Source: JACRBT01 sp964474285
GTDB taxonomy: Bacteria; Chloroflexota; Dehalococcoidia; Tepidiformales; Tepidiformaceae
Assembly (NCBI GenBank): GCA_964474285.1
Contig: CAYYSD010000057.1
Location: forward strand, 1 to 17,443
DNA length: 17,443 nt
Direction: 5' to 3'
Positions 14,595-17,443 of the stretch are shown here, in pieces. A program made the translations under genes and the position numbers. The stretch's first letter is position 1; each line of letters starts with the position of its first letter. The notes under the pieces are model-generated. The model was not told where the DNA came from, did no database searches, and saw nothing but the letters and a program-made list of their open reading frames with translations.

Positions 14595-14600
14595 AGTATA
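14595..14600 (-). promoter_or_regulatory. Predicted -10 element, leaderless start of the TetR gene
   Basis: On the minus strand TATACT is followed by seven bases and the ATG at 14587. It is the closest of the set to the canonical TATAAT. No Shine-Dalgarno sequence is present. Confidence 0.55.
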
Positions 14601-14634
14601 TCGAACGCGCCGTTAAGTGCAGCCCTGCGCGTGT

Positions 14635-14653
14635 TAACAGTGCGCTGCGGTTA
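14635..14653. promoter_or_regulatory. Candidate TetR operator
   Basis: TAACAG (14635-14640), seven bases, then CGGTTA (14648-14653) form an inverted repeat with five of six pairs matching. A further GTTAA at 14612-14616 mirrors TTAAC at 14634-14638. The cluster lies between the divergent TetR and CoA transferase starts and just upstream of a TATCAT -10 candidate, a sensible place for repression. Confidence 0.35.
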
Positions 14654-14666
14654 CGGCCGAACGTCG

Positions 14667-14672
14667 TATCAT
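14667..14672 (+). promoter_or_regulatory. Possible -10 element for the CoA transferase gene
   Basis: TATCAT would start transcription near 14679, giving a leader of about 45 bases with the strong AAAGGGGGG ribosome site before ATG 14724. No convincing -35. Confidence 0.4.
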
Positions 14673-14723
14673 CCCGTTCGACGATTTGGACGTGGACCGA
14701 CGAGGTTGGCAAAGGGGGGAAAC

Positions 14724-15989
14724 ATGGCCGGAGCGCTTGAAGGGGTGCGCGTGTTGGATTGCACGCAGATCATTGCCGGGCCGCTGGCCGCATCGTTGCT
14801 TTCGGAGATGGGCGCAGAAGTGGTGAAGGTAGAGCCGCTGGAAGGCGAGCCCTGGAGGCTTCAGGCCGAGATCATCCCGAAAGAGAGCCGAGGCTACCTG
14901 ACGCAGAACCGGGGTAAGTTCGGCATCGCGCTCGATCTGAAGCACCCGGACATCCAGCCGGTCAAAGAATCGCTCATCAGGTGGGCGGACGTGCTGCTCA
15001 CCAATTACCGGCCCGGTGTGGCGGAGTCGCTCGGCCTGGATTACGCCTCCGCCAGGGCGCTCAATCCGAGGATTATCTTCTGTGAGGGGACGGCATTCGG
15101 AAAGGAAGGCCCCGACGCGCAACGGCGGGGGTATGACATCGTGGCTCAGGCGATGAGCGGGGTGGCAACTTCGAACCCGAACGTCCAAAACGGCCTTCCG
15201 AAGATTGTGGGGTTCGCGCCCGCTGATGTGATGTCGGGCATGGCCATGGCATGGGGAATCACCGGGGCGCTCTACGCGCGCGAGCGGACCGGGGAAGGGC
15301 AGGCGATCAATGCCAGCCTCCTGCTGACTTCGCTCTTCATGCAGGGCGCCACGCGCGAAATCGTGGCGCTGGACAGCGAAGTGCGGGAAAAGAAGCTTAC
15401 GATGCTGAAGGAAGCCCGTGCGCGGGGCGCCACGATCGAAGAGATCTACGCCGAGCGGGCGGCCTTTGCGCCGGAACTCGCGGGGAACGTGTACTACCGG
15501 ACCTACAAAACCCAGGACAGCTACATGGTCGTGGGCTGCCTGGGGCCGGAGCCGCGGGCGCGCTTCCGGAAAGCGATGCAGTTCCGCGATCCACGCTACG
15601 AAGAGGGCTTCGACCGCGCGAATCTCGTGAAGGTGGGCGAAGAGCTCACCGCGATGCTGGAAGCGAAGTTCGCAGAGCGCACCAACGACGAGTGGATCAC
15701 GCTGCTCAGCGAGCAGGACATCGCCTGTGGGCCGGTGCGGTTCGTGGACGAACTCATGGACGATGCGCAGGTGGTAGCCAACGGATACATCACCGAGTAC
15801 GACCACACGCTTCTTGGGCCCTTGCGTGGACCAGCACCTGTGGTCCAGATGAGCGGGACGCCGACGCGCGTGCAGCGGGCATCGCCCGCTCTTGGCGAAC
15901 ACACGGACCAGGTGTTGCGCATGCTGGGCCTGAGCGACGCGGAGATCGAGCGGCTGGAGAAGGCGAGGGCGATCGGCCGCGGCGGCTAA
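14724..15989 (+). CDS. CaiB/BaiF family (class III) CoA transferase
   Basis: A 421-residue class III CoA transferase that moves CoA between carboxylic acids. It opens LEGVRVLDCTQIIAGPLAASLLSEMGAEVVKVEP split across residues 5-38, typical of the family. NRGKFGIALDLK, NYRPGVAESLGLDY and GEGQAINASL follow in order. The catalytic aspartate that forms the acyl anhydride is D168 in GFAPADVMSG, equivalent to Asp169 of formyl-CoA transferase. Length is normal for a single-subunit enzyme. The start ATG 14724 has AAAGGGGGG directly upstream; the frame is open to 14490, but that portion runs antisense to tetR. Donor and acceptor acids are unknown. The divergent TetR gene is the likely regulator. Confidence 0.95.
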   Translation: MAGALEGVRVLDCTQIIAGPLAASLLSEMGAEVVKVEPLEGEPWRLQAEIIPKESRGYLTQNRGKFGIALDLKHPDIQPVKESLIRWADVLLTNYRPGVAESLGLDYASARALNPRIIFCEGTAFGKEGPDAQRRGYDIVAQAMSGVATSNPNVQNGLPKIVGFAPADVMSGMAMAWGITGALYARERTGEGQAINASLLLTSLFMQGATREIVALDSEVREKKLTMLKEARARGATIEEIYAERAAFAPELAGNVYYRTYKTQDSYMVVGCLGPEPRARFRKAMQFRDPRYEEGFDRANLVKVGEELTAMLEAKFAERTNDEWITLLSEQDIACGPVRFVDELMDDAQVVANGYITEYDHTLLGPLRGPAPVVQMSGTPTRVQRASPALGEHTDQVLRMLGLSDAEIERLEKARAIGRGG

Positions 15990-15992
15990 CAG

Positions 15993-16007
15993 AGCCAGTT
16001 GGGCTCA
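15993..16007. terminator. Weak hairpin between converging genes
   Basis: GAGCC (15993-15997) pairs with GGCTC (16003-16007) around a five-base loop just after the CoA transferase stop and overlapping the stop of the converging small gene. It is short and followed only by ATTCCTT, so termination is tentative. Confidence 0.25.
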
Positions 16008-16232
16008 TTCCTTCGGCATGGCGACCGAGACGTTCGTGTTCGGCAGGCCGGCCGCGAACATCAGCGCGTCCAGCGTAAACCCGAGGTCGGCACGTTCGCA
16101 GAGGGCGGTGCAATAGGTCATCTTGAGGGATGTGGTGGTCGAGCGGCGCCAGTCGTAGGGGATGTGGCAACGCTGGCAGTGACGGATGTTGCTGAGACCG
16201 GTGGGGACTGCGTTGATGGTGACGGTGGACAC
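16005..16232 (-). CDS. Small cysteine-rich protein, putative zinc- or metal-binding
   Basis: A 75-residue protein of no family I recognise. It has two cysteine pairs, HCQRCH (C19, C22 flanked by H18 and H23) and CTALC (C41, C45), about 19 residues apart, as in small zinc-binding knuckles. A haem role is less likely: the CxxCH sequence formally matches a c-type haem site, but no signal peptide is present. The C-terminal half, LGFTLDALMFAAGLPNT, looks like an amphipathic helix. The start is GTG 16232 with AGGGAG seven bases upstream, a good ribosome site. It lies 108 bases downstream of cysN on the same strand, so it may be the last gene of the sulfate-activation operon, though a GC-rich hairpin lies between. 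Confidence 0.75.
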   Translation of the reverse strand: MSTVTINAVPTGLSNIRHCQRCHIPYDWRRSTTTSLKMTYCTALCERADLGFTLDALMFAAGLPNTNVSVAMPKE

Positions 16233-16250
16233 TTCTGTGCTCCCTGAGGT

Positions 16251-16300
16251 GATGCTCGAAGCATCCGGCCCAGGCGGCGCGCGGCCTTGACCCGCGCCTG
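16251..16300 (-). repeat. GC-rich hairpins between cysN and the cysteine-rich gene
   Basis: GATGCT/AGCATC (16251-16265, three-base loop) and CAGGCG/CGCCTG (16271-16300) are inverted repeats in the 108-base gap. They could attenuate or partly terminate cysN transcripts before the small gene; no T-tract is seen. Confidence 0.35.
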
Positions 16301-16340
16301 ACGGCGAGCGGACAAGTGTCTAACAGATCCGGCGCCTCTC

Positions 16341-17443
16341 TCAGATCGACCAATCGGGTGTCGGCGGTTCCTCCACGACTTCGCGGACCATGCCGGCTGC
16401 CACCGTGTGGCGCGTGGTAGCGTCGATGAGGATGAAGCTGCCGGTGTCGCGACTGACGGTGTAGGGGTCGACGAAGATCGGGTCGAGCGTGCGGATGGTG
16501 ACGCGGCCGATGTCGTTGAGAGCGAAGCTCTCCGGACCGGGAATCTGTCTGTAGCTTGCGACCTCCAGGCGGTCGTCGAGGCTTTCGACGACACACCGGA
16601 CGCGGCGGGAGGTGTGCTTGATCCAGAGTTGGCGTCCCGGCTTTAACGGCGCGGCATCGCTCATCCAACAGAGGTCGGCGGTGAAGTGATTCGCAGACTG
16701 CGCGGGATTGCCGGCATCGACAATCATGTAGCCGCGGCCGACATCGAGTTCGTCCGAGAGGCGAATCGCGACGGCGTCGCCGCTCTGGGCCGATTGGGGC
16801 GAGCTGTGGTACCGGTCGATGGCGGCGATCGTTGTGTCGACGCTGATGGGCATGACCGTGACACGGTCACCGTCGCGCGCAACGCCGGCGGCCATCGTCC
16901 CTGCATAACCCCGGTAGTCGTGGAACTCCCTGGTCTGGAGTGGCCTGAGGACGAACTGCACCGGGAAGCGAAGGGCCGCGTGACGCGCAGGGTTCGGCAC
17001 CTCGACCGTCTCGAGGAATTCGAGGACCGGCGGACCGGAATACCAGGGGGTGTTGTCGCTGCACTCGACGATGTTGTCGCCGGAGACCGCGGCGATGGGG
17101 ATGACGCTGACGGTGGGCACACGGAGGCCTGCCGTCAGTTCCAGGTATTCGCGTTCGATCTCGCGGAAACGGGATTCGGACCAGTCCACGAGGTCCAGCT
17201 TGTTCACGCAGAGCAGGAGATGCTGGATGCCAAGGAGGGCCGCGAGGGCGGTGTGGCGGCGGGTCTGCTCGATCACCCCCTTGCGCGCATCGACGAGGAT
17301 GATCGCGAGCTCAGCGGTCGAAGCGCCGGTGACCATATTGCGGGTGTACTGCACGTGGCCCGGGGCGTCGGCGATGATGAACTTCCGGCGCGGAGTGGCG
17401 AAGTAGCGGTAGGCGACATCGATCGTGATGCCCTGCTCGCGCT
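16341..17443 (-). CDS. cysN: Sulfate adenylyltransferase subunit 1, CysN (partial)
   Basis: The GTPase subunit of ATP sulfurylase, which with CysD makes adenosine phosphosulfate from ATP and sulfate, coupled to GTP hydrolysis. The 5' end lies beyond the right edge; 366 full codons are visible. The first residues read REQGITIDVAYRYFATPRRK, followed by the G3 box DAPGH (usually DTPGH in CysN) and the NMVTGAS segment. The G4 box is NKLD, in LLLCVNKLDLVDW. Elongation-factor-like domains II and III follow (RFPVQFVLRP; GRVTIRTLDPIF). It ends FILIDATTRHTVAAGMV plus a short tail, so it has no fused CysC kinase domain. cysD is expected immediately upstream. An internal GTG at 17354 is not the start. 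Confidence 0.96.
   Translation of the reverse strand, partial: REQGITIDVAYRYFATPRRKFIIADAPGHVQYTRNMVTGASTAELAIILVDARKGVIEQTRRHTALAALLGIQHLLLCVNKLDLVDWSESRFREIEREYLELTAGLRVPTVSVIPIAAVSGDNIVECSDNTPWYSGPPVLEFLETVEVPNPARHAALRFPVQFVLRPLQTREFHDYRGYAGTMAAGVARDGDRVTVMPISVDTTIAAIDRYHSSPQSAQSGDAVAIRLSDELDVGRGYMIVDAGNPAQSANHFTADLCWMSDAAPLKPGRQLWIKHTSRRVRCVVESLDDRLEVASYRQIPGPESFALNDIGRVTIRTLDPIFVDPYTVSRDTGSFILIDATTRHTVAAGMVREVVEEPPTPDWSI

Noticed and set aside
14634..15902. 422-codon minus-strand frame opposite the CoA transferase
   Set aside because: It is a shadow of a gene with intact family motifs and catalytic aspartate on the plus strand.
16176..16190. c-type haem site (CxxCH) in the small cysteine-rich protein
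   Set aside because: There is no signal peptide or membrane anchor to export it, so a metal-binding knuckle is more plausible.

Overview
This is a GC-rich, densely coded bacterial chromosome segment. It holds eighteen protein genes that can be supported with reasonable confidence (two run off the window edges), plus two tentative tiny ORFs. The gene content (ResB with a membrane redoxin, PAC2-family protein, SUI1/YciH, HDOD-GGDEF, luciferase-like oxidoreductase, CaiB-type CoA transferase, stand-alone CysN) suggests a Chloroflexota/Dehalococcoidia-like or other GC-rich environmental lineage. That placement is inference; no rRNA or lineage-specific marker is present. I see no tRNA, rRNA, CRISPR array, insertion sequence or phage gene.

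Layout. Bases 1-1822 (minus): a thioredoxin-fold membrane protein and a ResB-like cytochrome c biogenesis protein whose start and stop codons overlap, with ResB cut by the left edge. 1904-2773 (plus): a tandem GNAT protein, divergent from the redoxin. 2777-3733 (minus): a secreted matrixin-like zinc protease. 3734-4291: an intergenic block with two tiny minus-strand ORFs carrying strong Shine-Dalgarno sequences, a perfect 16-bp hairpin and a 26-base palindrome. 4292-7998 (plus): a PIG3-type quinone oxidoreductase, XdhC, a PAC2 protein, an unknown protein and a SUI1/YciH protein. 7999-8231: an untranslated stretch with a nested hairpin, leading into an HDOD-GGDEF protein (8232-9716). 9744-13893 (plus): an unknown protein, a Gal80-like Gfo/Idh protein, Ffh and a luciferase-like monooxygenase that overlaps ffh by four bases. 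13919-14587 (minus): a TetR regulator, divergent from a CaiB/BaiF CoA transferase (14724-15989, plus). 16005-17443 (minus): a small cysteine-rich protein downstream of CysN, which is cut by the right edge.

How the genes work together. The redoxin and ResB fit a cytochrome c maturation unit. TetR and the CoA transferase form a classic divergent regulator/target pair. CysN belongs to sulfate activation, with CysD expected just beyond the right edge. The rest looks like housekeeping and signalling genes without one shared pathway.

The most distinctive signals are regulatory. At least seven genes have a -10-like hexamer (mostly T/G-A-N-A-C-T) only 6-8 bases before the start codon, which predicts leaderless mRNAs. 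A second group (CoA transferase, the 172-aa unknown, the cysteine-rich protein and the two tiny ORFs) has clear Shine-Dalgarno sequences. The tiny-ORF block and the structured leader of the HDOD-GGDEF gene are the best candidates for something undescribed. No obvious new multi-gene system is visible.
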